From Thermococcus sp. 21S7 (GTDB lineage: Archaea > Methanobacteriota_B > Thermococci > Thermococcales > Thermococcaceae): 64,000 bases of DNA. Each line of letters begins with the position of its first letter. The first letter of the stretch is position 1. Positions 26,456 to 34,654 of this stretch are shown one piece after another. The notes under the pieces were generated by a model that worked only from the letters and a program-made list of their open reading frames with translations, ran no database searches and was not told the origin of the DNA. The DNA lies in NCBI RefSeq assembly GCF_012027615.1, contig NZ_SNUT01000006.1, positions 62,001 through 126,000 of the forward strand, in the 5' to 3' direction. Both the position numbers and the translations under genes were made by a program.

Positions 26456-27540
26456 GTACTACCTCAAAAAAGATAGCTGTCATAATAAATCCAATCCGAG
26501 GGGACATACTACACCCAAAAAAAGGGGGAGACCTGTATGTAAGATATATAGTTGATAAATTCATAGAAAACGGTTTTGATATCATCATTCTAAGTCCTGC
26601 TTGCTCGTCTTCTAAAAATAAAAAAATATCATGTTATAAATTTTCTACAATAAAGGGAGCTGGAACTTTAATGCTTGGTCTGAATATATCATATTTAGTT
26701 AGATTAACTAGGGCCATACGAAAAACAAGATCCCGGGTACAGTTAGTCCTAAATGGACCGTTTGGAGCGATTAGTACATATTTTCTATCACGAATATTGA
26801 GAACTAAAATGATTTATATTGCCCATAATGTTGAAAAAGATAGATACTCAGAAAAAAGTGTGTTTGAACATGAAGCTAAGTTGTTATGGGTATTATCTCG
26901 TATTGTACCCATATTTGAAGACTTTGCTGTCAAAGCAGATTCCATCATCTCGATTTCACCAACCGATAAAAAACGCTTTGTGGAGAAGTACAATATCAGG
27001 CCGGAAAAAATAATGGTATACCCCCCCATTGGCTTCAATTATCAACCTGTTACTAGGGCATATAACAAAGTATCCACAAAAGTGATTTTCCACGGTTCGT
27101 ACAAATACTTACCGAATAAAGAAGCCATGGAAATTATCAGGGGATACCTTTCCAAAAGAATACCTTACAAAAATGTTCGATTTTTAGTTTTTGGCTCAGG
27201 CTCTCCAAAAATCCACGAAGAAACGTTTAGATCAGTTGGATTCATTGAGGATATATACAAATTTTTGTCTTCGTGTGATATAGCAATTGTCCCCCTTAAA
27301 AGAGGTGCTGGTGTTAAGCTTAAGATGTTAGATTACATGACTGTAGGGTTACCAATAGTAACAACCAAAAAAGGCGCTGAAGGATTGGAACTGGTAAACG
27401 GTAAGCATGCAATAATAGTCGATGATGTAAATGAAAACTTCGTGAGGGCGATTAAATATCTAATTGAAAATCCAAAAATTAGACGAAAACTTGGACACAA
27501 CACAAAAAAGCTGGTGATGTTAAAATATTCGGGGGGATAA
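26452..27540 (+). CDS. Glycosyltransferase, GT-B fold, paralogue of the previous gene
   Basis: 362 residues, same architecture: a KGGDLYVRYIVDKFIENGFD N-terminal loop, MIYIAHNVEKDRYSE in the acceptor half, FLVFGSGSPKIHEE and IYKFLSSCDIAIVPLKRGAG in the donor half, and the converted segment with KMLDYMTVG. After that segment it ends quickly (KKLVMLKYSGG), about 10 residues shorter than its neighbour. AT-rich. Overlaps the upstream stop by 4 bases and is followed 2 bases later by the membrane protein gene, so all are one transcript. Donor and acceptor unknown. Confidence 0.8.
   Translation: MSTTSKKIAVIINPIRGDILHPKKGGDLYVRYIVDKFIENGFDIIILSPACSSSKNKKISCYKFSTIKGAGTLMLGLNISYLVRLTRAIRKTRSRVQLVLNGPFGAISTYFLSRILRTKMIYIAHNVEKDRYSEKSVFEHEAKLLWVLSRIVPIFEDFAVKADSIISISPTDKKRFVEKYNIRPEKIMVYPPIGFNYQPVTRAYNKVSTKVIFHGSYKYLPNKEAMEIIRGYLSKRIPYKNVRFLVFGSGSPKIHEETFRSVGFIEDIYKFLSSCDIAIVPLKRGAGVKLKMLDYMTVGLPIVTTKKGAEGLELVNGKHAIIVDDVNENFVRAIKYLIENPKIRRKLGHNTKKLVMLKYSGG
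27310..27506 (+). repeat. 197-bp identical segment shared by two glycosyltransferases, copy 2
   Basis: Second member of the pair with 26189-26385; direct orientation, 1,121 bases apart start to start. Confidence 0.9.
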
Positions 27541-27542
27541 GC

Positions 27543-29147
27543 ATGGGATATAGTCCAAAAATCTCTTTGATACTGAGTATTGTATTTGTCAATTTATTAA
27601 CATTGTTGGTCCTGTTAGTTAGAGAGTACTACATCATCTACCATCATATTTACACATACTTTTTAGTCTCCCTTGCTATCTTTATTGTAACAAGCTTGGG
27701 AGTTGTCTTCTATTGGAGGCACTCTGGAATTACTTGTACATGCATTCCATGGGTCATTGGTACATCTCTTTTTCTTGCAATTCCCATTTCATTTTACCCT
27801 AATACCGTAAACAACCCAGATGTAATAAAGATGCTCCAGCTCACATCATTTCTAATGAGTAAGAACTTTGAGCTAGCACGCCATATTGACTATAGTGCAT
27901 TTCCCGGATTTTCTTATATACTGGGCATAATTAGTGTTACTGTAGGGATGTCTATAAACATAAAACTCGCCTCACTTGTATATATACTCTTTTCTTTTGT
28001 GTTGTTACTAGTAGTGTTCGCCCTTGGTATGAAGTCCAAACAGCCAAGCATGTACATGTTGATTTTGTTCTCTTTAGGATTTATATATTCCTTTAACTAT
28101 CTGTCCCCTCAGATGCTAGGGCAGATTTTACTTGTTACATCTTTAATTGCACTATTGAACACAAATCTATCTTTTATGGCCCGCTTTGTAGTATGGTCTA
28201 TAAGTTATATAGGCGTATTACTAATCCATCCCGAGAGCATGATAATGTTATTTTTAATATTCATATTCTATTTTATAGTCTTCAGTTTAACCTTAGAAAA
28301 ACAAAAACGTCCAGTAATGATGCTGACGAGTATAATACTATTCTCTATTCTGACCACAGTGTATTTAATCTTTTTTGTACCTTCTAATGGGCCCGAGTAC
28401 ATTTTGAAAGCTCCTTTGGCATATTTTATGGAGCTAAAGAATGTCGTCTTTCACTTGTTTACTCATGGCAAGGATTCCGTTGTAACGTCCAGTACAATAA
28501 AACCATCAAATATTTTAATTTTCTCTAAGATTAATTTAACATACAATCTCATTTTATTGGTTTTTGTTATATACCTCCTCATTAAATATACAAATATGTA
28601 CCTTGAATACGGAATACTAATGTTGTCATTTATGACATCTGCAATCGCATTCGTTGCTATTTTTGGATTGTCTTTTGGGCAATTTATTGGTAGGCCCGCA
28701 TTTGCTGTTTCACTTGTAGTTTCTATTGTACTCACTAAGTATCTAAACACACGCAGGGCGAGGGCAATACTTGGGGTTACATTAATAGCGTTGCTTTTTA
28801 TGCTCATTTCATTTCCAGCTCGCGTTGCACCACAAGAGTGGAATGTTCACGCACAAAATTATTATCCACCAATTGACTTTATTATTGATCATCACACTCA
28901 AAAGCAAAGGGATATCTACTATTTCCTTTATCCCAACCCAGGAATATCCATTCAGAAAGCAGAATATGTTATCCTTCCCATTGGACAGAAAGAATATGTT
29001 ATTGGAATGAGTAATTTTTTTGGATGGAACGCACAAAAGGCTATGAAGCAGATAATGTTAAGTTATGAGTATCAAGGCATCATATATACAAACACCAAAT
29101 CCCTAACCATGTGGAAGTGTGTATCTAGTAGTTTTATAAGGAGGTGA
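27543..29147 (+). CDS. Polytopic membrane protein of the glycan cluster
   Basis: 534 residues with about 12-13 hydrophobic helices spread along the chain, and few charged loops. A longer, partly hydrophilic tail at ~440-534 contains PPIDFIIDHHTQKQRD and IGQKEYVIGMSNFFGWN. No family recognised with confidence. In this setting (glycosyltransferases, flippase) a polysaccharide polymerase or a dolichol-phosphate-sugar-dependent GT-C enzyme is plausible. Very AT-rich. GGGGGGAT precedes ATG 27543, 2 bases after the previous stop. Confidence 0.6.
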   Translation: MGYSPKISLILSIVFVNLLTLLVLLVREYYIIYHHIYTYFLVSLAIFIVTSLGVVFYWRHSGITCTCIPWVIGTSLFLAIPISFYPNTVNNPDVIKMLQLTSFLMSKNFELARHIDYSAFPGFSYILGIISVTVGMSINIKLASLVYILFSFVLLLVVFALGMKSKQPSMYMLILFSLGFIYSFNYLSPQMLGQILLVTSLIALLNTNLSFMARFVVWSISYIGVLLIHPESMIMLFLIFIFYFIVFSLTLEKQKRPVMMLTSIILFSILTTVYLIFFVPSNGPEYILKAPLAYFMELKNVVFHLFTHGKDSVVTSSTIKPSNILIFSKINLTYNLILLVFVIYLLIKYTNMYLEYGILMLSFMTSAIAFVAIFGLSFGQFIGRPAFAVSLVVSIVLTKYLNTRRARAILGVTLIALLFMLISFPARVAPQEWNVHAQNYYPPIDFIIDHHTQKQRDIYYFLYPNPGISIQKAEYVILPIGQKEYVIGMSNFFGWNAQKAMKQIMLSYEYQGIIYTNTKSLTMWKCVSSSFIRR

Positions 29148-29151
29148 AAAA

Positions 29152-30081
29152 ATGAGAGACACCATAAAACAGAAAATTCTTAGTGTAAAAGCGCATTGGA
29201 ATAATAAGATATGGTGGAAAGATGTTATGATAGATCACATTTCTAAGATAGTGTACCCTACGAATAATGGTTTCTATGTACTCTCAGAAGATTGGGATTA
29301 TTTAATAATACTAGATGCTTGCAGGTTTGATATTTTCAGTACAGTCATTAAACAAAGCAAACTATATCACTTAGGCAAGTTAGAGTATAGAATCTCAAGG
29401 GGATCTATGACTGCAGAGTTCCTTATCGAAAACTTCAGCAGAGAAAAATTCGAGGATATTATATACATAACTGCAAATCCATTTGTAGATATGCTTCTCA
29501 AAGGACGATTCTATAAAATAGTCTCAGTATGGAAGGATGGATGGAATGAAGAACTAAAAACTGTACATCCACGTGACGTTTACACATATGCTATTAGAAC
29601 CATCGAGAAATACCCCACAAAACGCTTTATAATCCACTTTATGCAACCACACTTCCCATATTTAACATTCAGACCGCAAGAGGATACGGGTTTTTCGCAA
29701 CATCGAGAAGCTGCATTAAACGGCAAAGAAACATGGGAAGACCAGACAATATGGAACCTAGTTCAGGAAGGCAGAGTTCCTCTAGAACGTGTTATTAAAG
29801 CATACACGGAAAACCTGAGAATTGCACTTGAATATGTAGAAAAGCTTGTAACATATTTAGATGGAAAAATAGTAATAACCTCAGATCATGGAGAAGCTTT
29901 TGGAGAGCCATTTCACAAATTAATACCTCTGAAGATATATGGTCATCCTAGAGGAACAAGAATAGAACCATTAGTCAAGGTACCGTGGTTTATTATAGAG
30001 AAGCCAAGACAAAAGAAAAATCCCGAAGCCCTTAAAGTACAAAAAGCAATCAAAAACCTAAAACTCAAAGGCAAAATCTAA
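29152..30081 (+). CDS. Alkaline-phosphatase-superfamily (sulfatase-like) protein
   Basis: 309 residues with the metal-site motifs of the sulfatase/phosphoglycerol-transferase fold: YLIILDACRFDIF (~49-61, first Asp and probable nucleophile region), FIIHFMQPHFPYL (~160), VITSDHGEAFGE (~240) and IYGHPRGTRIEPLVKVPW (~260). No signal peptide, so it probably acts in the cytoplasm or at the inner membrane face. May add or remove a phospho- or sulfo-group on glycan intermediates. Translated from a strong site, GGAGGTG. It converges with the flippase gene with a 4-base overlap. AT-rich like the three genes upstream. Confidence 0.75.
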   Translation: MRDTIKQKILSVKAHWNNKIWWKDVMIDHISKIVYPTNNGFYVLSEDWDYLIILDACRFDIFSTVIKQSKLYHLGKLEYRISRGSMTAEFLIENFSREKFEDIIYITANPFVDMLLKGRFYKIVSVWKDGWNEELKTVHPRDVYTYAIRTIEKYPTKRFIIHFMQPHFPYLTFRPQEDTGFSQHREAALNGKETWEDQTIWNLVQEGRVPLERVIKAYTENLRIALEYVEKLVTYLDGKIVITSDHGEAFGEPFHKLIPLKIYGHPRGTRIEPLVKVPWFIIEKPRQKKNPEALKVQKAIKNLKLKGKI

Positions 30082-31607
30082 ACAAACCTCTCCAAAATCC
30101 TCTTTACAACCTTTAAATCAACCCCTACTCTTTTCTCTATTACCAGAAGCAGCTCAACGTCCTCCATATCGATGCTCCTGCTCAGGAGAACCAGGATCAG
30201 GTACATCCCAGTGAAAACAACCAAGATAGGAACCGCATACCAGATGCTTGAAACTCTCAAGTGCAATCCCATGACCAGCCCCAGCAGAACAAAACCAATA
30301 ACCAGCGACTTAAGATAGCTCCAGCCAAATGGGTGTATCCGGGTTTTCTGATAAAGCCTGAGGGAATTCAAAACGTTAGTTACAAAATATGACGCTGTAG
30401 TGGCGATGGCCGCGCCCTCGATACCGTAGCGGGGTATCAACAGGGCGTTCAGGGCCACGTTTATTCCCGCCGATAGTAGGGTGGAATACATTATGAAATT
30501 GCTTTCCTTGATAACAATTAAACTCCAGCCGTTCAGCCCCAAAAGCGTGTGGAACATAAAGCCCAAAGCCAGAATTTGAAGCACTGGAGCCGCTGAAAGG
30601 TACTTGGGCCCAAAGAAGAGGTTTATGGTGGCCTCGGGAAATAGAAAGATCAAAGCAAACAGCGGAAAAGTAGCCAGGAATATCCATTTAGTCAGGATTT
30701 GATACACCCTGTTGAGCTCATCAATTTTTCCGTGGGCGTAGAGGACGGTGGCCAAAGGCGGAAAAATCAATCCCGCAGAATTCAAGAATACTGGTAAGAG
30801 CTTGGCGATCGGAGCGGCACCGTTATACAGACCAACAACATCAGAACCCAGATAGTACCCAAGCATCAGAGTATCCGTCCAGGTCATGACGAAACCAGCG
30901 ATACCTGTCAGCATGAGGGGGATTGAAAATTTAATCAGCTCTTTTCCAAGCTTTGAATTTAGAGAAACCCCAAACTTAAGCAGGTCATCTTTCCAGATAC
31001 TAACCATCAAAGCCAGAAATGCCAGGCCCCAAGCGGCAACGTGGGCACCAAAAACAAACGCAAACGGGAACCTCAGAAACGCTCCCACCACAACAAAGAC
31101 CATGAAGAGCACAGGATAAACAATATTCTGGAAATACACCTGCTCCCTGACCCTTCCAAAGCCCCTCGATACTGAGATAATGACCCCGGCCAGCGCCCAG
31201 AATGGGAGGGCAAAGACCGCGATTCTCAGTGCCCCTACCAACCGCTCATCACTGAAGAGCCGCGAGATGCTTTCCGCGCCGGCGAAGAGTATGGCAGTCC
31301 AGAATATGCTGTTCACTGCAACAATCACCAGTGCCGTTGAAATCAAATCCCCGACCTTTGATGGTTCCCTCTCCCTGTAAAAGGCAACCTCTCTAGGCAG
31401 AGCGTTCTGAAAGCCGAGCGTCGCTATTACAAGGGCAATGTTCAAAACGGTCAGAGCTAGATTGAAAACCCCGTACTCCCCAGTGGAAAAATACCTCGCT
31501 ATCACTGCCCTGCTGAGGAATCCAAAGAACATCGAGATAACCGTTCCAGCAAAAACAATTCCCGTTCCCCTGGCGATCTTCTGCAGGGCCTGGCTTGCCT
31601 CGCTCAT
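30078..31607 (-). CDS. Polysaccharide flippase (Wzx/MATE-like)
   Basis: Predicted to flip lipid-linked oligosaccharide across the membrane. About 12-14 hydrophobic helices over 509 residues; the N-terminus SQALQKIARGTGIVFAGTVISMF is the typical entry into helix 1 of the polysaccharide-biosynthesis flippase family, and TWTDTLMLGYYLGSDVVGLYN (~235) is a family landmark. GC is higher than in the four genes on its left. ATG 31607 has GGTGA five bases upstream. Its first ~45-70 bases, with or without this ribosome-binding site, recur at 32549, 34516, 36809 and 37919, marking the module boundaries of the inserted region between it and rmlD. Confidence 0.9.
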   Translation of the reverse strand: MSEASQALQKIARGTGIVFAGTVISMFFGFLSRAVIARYFSTGEYGVFNLALTVLNIALVIATLGFQNALPREVAFYREREPSKVGDLISTALVIVAVNSIFWTAILFAGAESISRLFSDERLVGALRIAVFALPFWALAGVIISVSRGFGRVREQVYFQNIVYPVLFMVFVVVGAFLRFPFAFVFGAHVAAWGLAFLALMVSIWKDDLLKFGVSLNSKLGKELIKFSIPLMLTGIAGFVMTWTDTLMLGYYLGSDVVGLYNGAAPIAKLLPVFLNSAGLIFPPLATVLYAHGKIDELNRVYQILTKWIFLATFPLFALIFLFPEATINLFFGPKYLSAAPVLQILALGFMFHTLLGLNGWSLIVIKESNFIMYSTLLSAGINVALNALLIPRYGIEGAAIATTASYFVTNVLNSLRLYQKTRIHPFGWSYLKSLVIGFVLLGLVMGLHLRVSSIWYAVPILVVFTGMYLILVLLSRSIDMEDVELLLVIEKRVGVDLKVVKRILERFV

Positions 31608-31622
31608 GGGGGTCACCTTTTT
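31567..31622 (-). repeat. Flippase 5'-end repeat, copy A (functional gene start)
   Basis: Reference copy: start codon, first codons and ribosome-binding site of the flippase. 44 bases (31567-31610) are identical to 34516-34559; 25 bases (31598-31622) are identical to 36809-36833. Confidence 0.9.
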
Positions 31623-31660
31623 TGCATCTTTTGCATCATTATTGCTTCATTTTTGCATCA
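31618..31660. repeat. Tandem short repeat upstream of flippase start
   Basis: TTTTGCATC-type units recur four times (one as ATTGCTTCA) between the flippase ribosome-binding site and the end of the PIN gene, encoding the last residues of that protein. A different but similar tandem block occurs at 36831-36871, at the same place relative to copy E. Confidence 0.7.
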
Positions 31661-32145
31661 CTGGCATTGTACATTCTTTTCAGCTCTTCAACGACTTTAT
31701 TGCTGAAACGGACACCCCTGGCTCTTAACTCCCCTATTATAAGTTCCAGATCTTCGTTTATTATCCCCTTCTTCTTCGCGATAAAGAGAAGAGCCAGACT
31801 CCCAGCAACATTCAGCCCGAGAGACTTGGCAATAATCCGGGGGATTTTCTCATCCAGAATTATCAGGTCAGCATTGAGTTCTTTAGCGAGGACTATCGCC
31901 TCGGCCTCTCCGACTTCAATTTCCCGCGTGAGGATTTCAACGCTCAGCTTATCCTTAACCTCCAAAACTCTAATCCAGGTTGCGTTCTTAACGTCTTCAG
32001 AGCCGGGCTTTCCTTTTCCTCTCTCCACAACCTCAACCCAGACTGCCCTCGGAGTTATAACCTCTCCAAAAAGCTCATTAAGAATGTTCAGTTTCCTGAC
32101 CTTGGCCAGTGCCATTAACGGCCCCGAGTCAGAGACAACTATCAT
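31639..32145 (-). CDS. DUF3368 PIN-like toxin
   Basis: 168 residues with the DUF3368/PIN pattern: VVSDSGPLMALAKVRKLNIL at the N-terminus (catalytic Asp in SDSGP), a Glu-rich middle (VGEAEAIVLAKELN, ~95) and LIILDEKIPRIIAKSLGLNV (~110-130) with the second acidic site. Family members pair with UPF0175 antitoxins, as here; the ATG overlaps the antitoxin stop by 4 bases. The last residues come from a tandem repeat and may be extra. Probably an RNase toxin; not proven. Confidence 0.83.
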   Translation of the reverse strand: MIVVSDSGPLMALAKVRKLNILNELFGEVITPRAVWVEVVERGKGKPGSEDVKNATWIRVLEVKDKLSVEILTREIEVGEAEAIVLAKELNADLIILDEKIPRIIAKSLGLNVAGSLALLFIAKKKGIINEDLELIIGELRARGVRFSNKVVEELKRMYNASDAKMKQ

Positions 32146-32402
32146 AACAACCTCTCCAGGGTCTCAATGTCCTCCTTCAAGTCCTCTTCGTTGTACTGGA
32201 GGGGTATTCCTTTTGACGTCAGAATCTCCATCATCTCCCACCTGCTCACCCCTGCAATCTCCGCAGCTTTACCGAGGCTGACTATGCCCTCACGGTAAAG
32301 CTCAAGGGCAAGGTAAATTCTAACAGTCTTAGGGAGCTCCTTTCCACTAACCCTTAAAATTCTCGCCAGATCCTGGGGAAAGGAAACCAGAATTTCATTC
32401 AT
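32142..32402 (-). CDS. UPF0175 antitoxin
   Basis: 86 residues. A ribbon-like N-terminus (ILVSFPQDLARILRVSGKE) is followed by the UPF0175 helix-turn-helix YREGIVSLGKAAEIAGVSRW (~36-55) and the GIPLQYNEEDLKEDI tail that binds the toxin. Transcribed with the DUF3368 gene from a TATA-like GTTTTTAATGCC near 32432-32443. Normally binds its own promoter and neutralises the PIN partner. Confidence 0.87.
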   Translation of the reverse strand: MNEILVSFPQDLARILRVSGKELPKTVRIYLALELYREGIVSLGKAAEIAGVSRWEMMEILTSKGIPLQYNEEDLKEDIETLERLL

Positions 32403-32458
32403 TTCTCACACCATAAAGATTGTGAACATGTGGCATTAAAAACATATCGTCCTCTTAC

Positions 32459-32497
32459 TGACCTCCTCACCCTGAAGGGCGAGGCTTGCAAAAAAGA
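32459..32497 (-). repeat. Dispersed T-run/GC hairpin element, copy b (inverted)
   Basis: Read on the minus strand: T-run, then AAGCCTCGCCC-TTCA-GGGTGAGGAGGTCAG. The changes relative to copy a keep the stem paired. Confidence 0.6.
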
Positions 32498-32548
32498 AAA
32501 ACCGGATCAGGTTCTTTCTTTTATAGTTCTGAACCAGTGTTAACACTA

Positions 32549-32605
32549 TTCCCTGTCTGAAGAGCCTGACCTGCCTCGCTCATGGGATTCACCTGTAATT
32601 ATGCT
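32549..32605 (-). repeat. Flippase 5'-end repeat, copy B (decayed)
   Basis: On the minus strand it reads CATAATTACAGGTGA, then a flippase-like start ATGAGCGAGGCAGGTCAGG, continuing with a 14-base deletion into sequence resembling codons 15-22 of the flippase. No open frame follows. Confidence 0.75.
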
Positions 32606-32718
32606 GTTTTTTCCTTCCCCAAAATTGCCACCTATGTTTGGAAGTACCCAAAGAGTGACCACTATTTCTGGGAGGATGTTGAATACTATGCCCGTTTTGG
32701 ACTGGAGATTGTGGTGGA
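32606..32718 (+). pseudogene. Remnant of a second copy of the 36148-type gene
   Basis: 32606-32649 resembles the promoter-side block 36055-36099. Then 32656-32718 is identical for 63 bases to 36366-36428, inside the unknown gene (codons for DHYFWEDVEYYARFGLEIVV). The ~265 bases between are deleted, and an insertion-element end follows directly. It shows the 36148 module was once duplicated. Confidence 0.8.
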
Positions 32719-32786
32719 GTGGGAGGGGGAAGGTTAGCCGTAACGACGTTTACGAACTTTACACAAGTTACGGCTAACCAGAACGG
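32719..32786 (+). mobile_element. Solo right end of the TnpB element
   Basis: 32730-32786 is identical to 35943-35999, the last 57 bases of the intact element, including the 13-bp stem GGTTAGCCGTAAC/GTTACGGCTAACC with a 22-base loop. The rest of tnpB is gone. The flank after AGAACGG differs from that of the intact element, so this was a separate insertion, within the duplicate of the 36148-type gene. Confidence 0.85.
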
Positions 32787-32849
32787 TTCCTTTTTCAATT
32801 GTATGATGGCTTTGAGCCCTGTAACACATGATCGGGGCATAAATTTGTA

Positions 32850-32880
32850 GAACAACCGTTAACTTTTTTAACTGTTGTTC
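32850..32880. promoter_or_regulatory. Operator-like inverted repeat of the AbiE pair
   Basis: GAACAACCGTTAA and TTAACTGTTGTTC are 13-base arms with one mismatch around CTTTT. A TATA-like CATAAATTTG lies at 32838-32847, so the repeat spans the expected transcript start. AbiEi-type antitoxins are known to bind inverted repeats here. Confidence 0.6.
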
Positions 32881-32894
32881 CACAAACTGAAAAC

Positions 32895-33524
32895 ATGAAC
32901 ATCGCAGTGCGGTTCATCCTGTCCAGATACGGTGGAAAAGTCGTCACGAAAGAGGAACTGGCCGAGATATGCGGCAGATTTGGGGTTAACCTCGATTATC
33001 TGGTGCATCATCTTATATCCTATGGCTACGCGGTCCGCATTCTCAGGGGACTCTACTATGTAAAGACCGTTGAAGAGTTCAAGCTGAAGAAGGCTTTAAA
33101 ACCGCTGGAGGTTATCGGGCTTGGGTTGAACAAACTTGGCATGAAATGGTACTACGGCCTGTTTACAGCCCTTAGATTAAACGCCCTCACACATGAGTAC
33201 TTCACTAAGATATTTGTCCTGAACGACGGGATTTACCGTTCAAAGGCCATAAAGATTTACGGGGAAGACGTCGAGTTCATAAGAATCAAACCCAAACTTT
33301 TGGAGTTTGGCGTAGTGGAGCGGGGGGAGATAAGGTATTCAGATGTGGAAAAGACCCTCCTGGACTTTCTGTACCTCTCGCGGTACAATCCAAAGCTTAG
33401 AATCACTGCAAAAAACGTCCTGGGGGAGTATTGGGACAGGGTAAACAAAGAAAGGATACACGAATACCTCAAACATTACCCCCACTCACTGAAAGGGGTG
33501 CTTGAGGATGAGGGACTACTCTGA
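32895..33524 (+). CDS. AbiEi-like antitoxin
   Basis: 209 residues. N-terminal winged helix (VVTKEELAEICGRFGVNLDY, then LRGLYYVKT) followed by the AbiEi C-terminal domain (GMKWYYGLFTALRLNALTHE, EKTLLDFLYLSRYN). In type IV systems it represses its promoter and counters the AbiEii nucleotidyltransferase. It overlaps the abiEii start by 17 bases, so the two are coupled. A large inverted repeat lies at its promoter. Confidence 0.83.
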   Translation: MNIAVRFILSRYGGKVVTKEELAEICGRFGVNLDYLVHHLISYGYAVRILRGLYYVKTVEEFKLKKALKPLEVIGLGLNKLGMKWYYGLFTALRLNALTHEYFTKIFVLNDGIYRSKAIKIYGEDVEFIRIKPKLLEFGVVERGEIRYSDVEKTLLDFLYLSRYNPKLRITAKNVLGEYWDRVNKERIHEYLKHYPHSLKGVLEDEGLL

Positions 33525-34437
33525 GTTCATCCAGTTGATAGCCGAGAAGAGCAAAATTGGGAAGCCTGATTTGATTGAGAGGGATGTAATCCTGCACACA
33601 ATCCTGAAAAGAATGTATTCTAGCAACTATTTCGCCCAGAACTACATTTTCAAGGGCGGAACCTGCCTGGTTAAATGCTATTTCGGCTACTACCGCTTCA
33701 GCGTTGACCTCGACTTCACCTTTATGAATCAGGAAAAGTGGGGAGGGCTCTCAAAGAGAAGCAGAAGAAAAGCTCTCGTTGGGGAGGCACAAAAAGTTGG
33801 CGACCTAATTGAAGCTATTGCCGGCTACATAGGTCTTGAGTTCAATGCCGAACTGCAGAACAGGCGGTACGTGGAGTTTGGAAGCGGTTCAAAGATGGTG
33901 ACTTATAAACTGTACCATCCCTGTAAAGAGGGAGGCATGATAAAGGTTCAGGTCAATCTAGTTGAAGACATTATCTTTGAACCAAGAAGACTTACGGCAA
34001 GAACCCTTCTAAGCGGGATTTCATTGTCCGAAAACGACAAGCTGTATTTCTACGATTTCCTCGATGATTATTCTGAAGTCGAAGTCCTCGCTTATGACCC
34101 GAGGGAGATCCTGGCCGAGAAAGTCAGGGCAATTCTAACCCGGAGAGTTCAAAAATTAAGGGATTTCTACGATCTGTACCTGTTATACCAGCATGGTTTA
34201 AGAATAGCCGACTACAAAGACGAGATTATCAGGAAGGTTGTTTCGGCCATGAATTATGAGAAGTACAGAGAGAATCTCAGAAGGAACAGGAATCTATTTA
34301 ACGCAGGGTTTAATGTTAGGGATGAATATGAGGTTTACCTGCTGAACACCAAAGTGGATAAGGGATTCACAGAGTTCCTTGACCAGACGGTTGAAGATAT
34401 TGGTAGAATCCTTGATGAAATAAAAATATATCCCTGA
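33508..34437 (+). CDS. AbiEii-like nucleotidyltransferase toxin
   Basis: 309 residues of the AbiEii/MenT family. The catalytic motif is FKGGTCLVKCYFGYYRFSVD followed by LDF (~49-72), i.e. GG-x-LD-x-D. Later come DPREILAEKVRAILTRRVQK (~200, with the KLRDFYDLYLL helix that follows) and a long helical C-terminus. The family transfers nucleotides to tRNA or other targets to stop growth. Unlike the remnant at 18421-18617, all core motifs are present. Start ATG 33508 is set by GGGGTG 8-13 bases upstream. Confidence 0.85.
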   Translation: MRDYSEFIQLIAEKSKIGKPDLIERDVILHTILKRMYSSNYFAQNYIFKGGTCLVKCYFGYYRFSVDLDFTFMNQEKWGGLSKRSRRKALVGEAQKVGDLIEAIAGYIGLEFNAELQNRRYVEFGSGSKMVTYKLYHPCKEGGMIKVQVNLVEDIIFEPRRLTARTLLSGISLSENDKLYFYDFLDDYSEVEVLAYDPREILAEKVRAILTRRVQKLRDFYDLYLLYQHGLRIADYKDEIIRKVVSAMNYEKYRENLRRNRNLFNAGFNVRDEYEVYLLNTKVDKGFTEFLDQTVEDIGRILDEIKIYP

Positions 34438-34515
34438 AAAATTTTCCAGTAACACACTAACATTTTGATAGAGCGGGATTAATAATCAGCATAATGGAGA
34501 AAAAACAGCTCCATC

Positions 34516-34559
34516 CCCTGGCGATCTTCTGCAGGGCCTGGCTTGCCTCGCTCATGGGC
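34516..34559 (-). repeat. Flippase 5'-end repeat, copy C
   Basis: Forty-four bases identical to 31567-31610 (start codon and first 12 or so codons of the flippase). The TnpB element is inserted directly at its right side; the continuation (TCACCTGTAACTATG) resumes at 36001. Confidence 0.9.
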
Positions 34560-34654
34560 TGTTCTTTAGTCGGTAACTTTCGTAACTTTTGTTGGTTTTT
34601 GTTAGCACAAGGTTTAAATATTCCTACTTAGTATTCTTTAAGTGGTAGTTAGTA

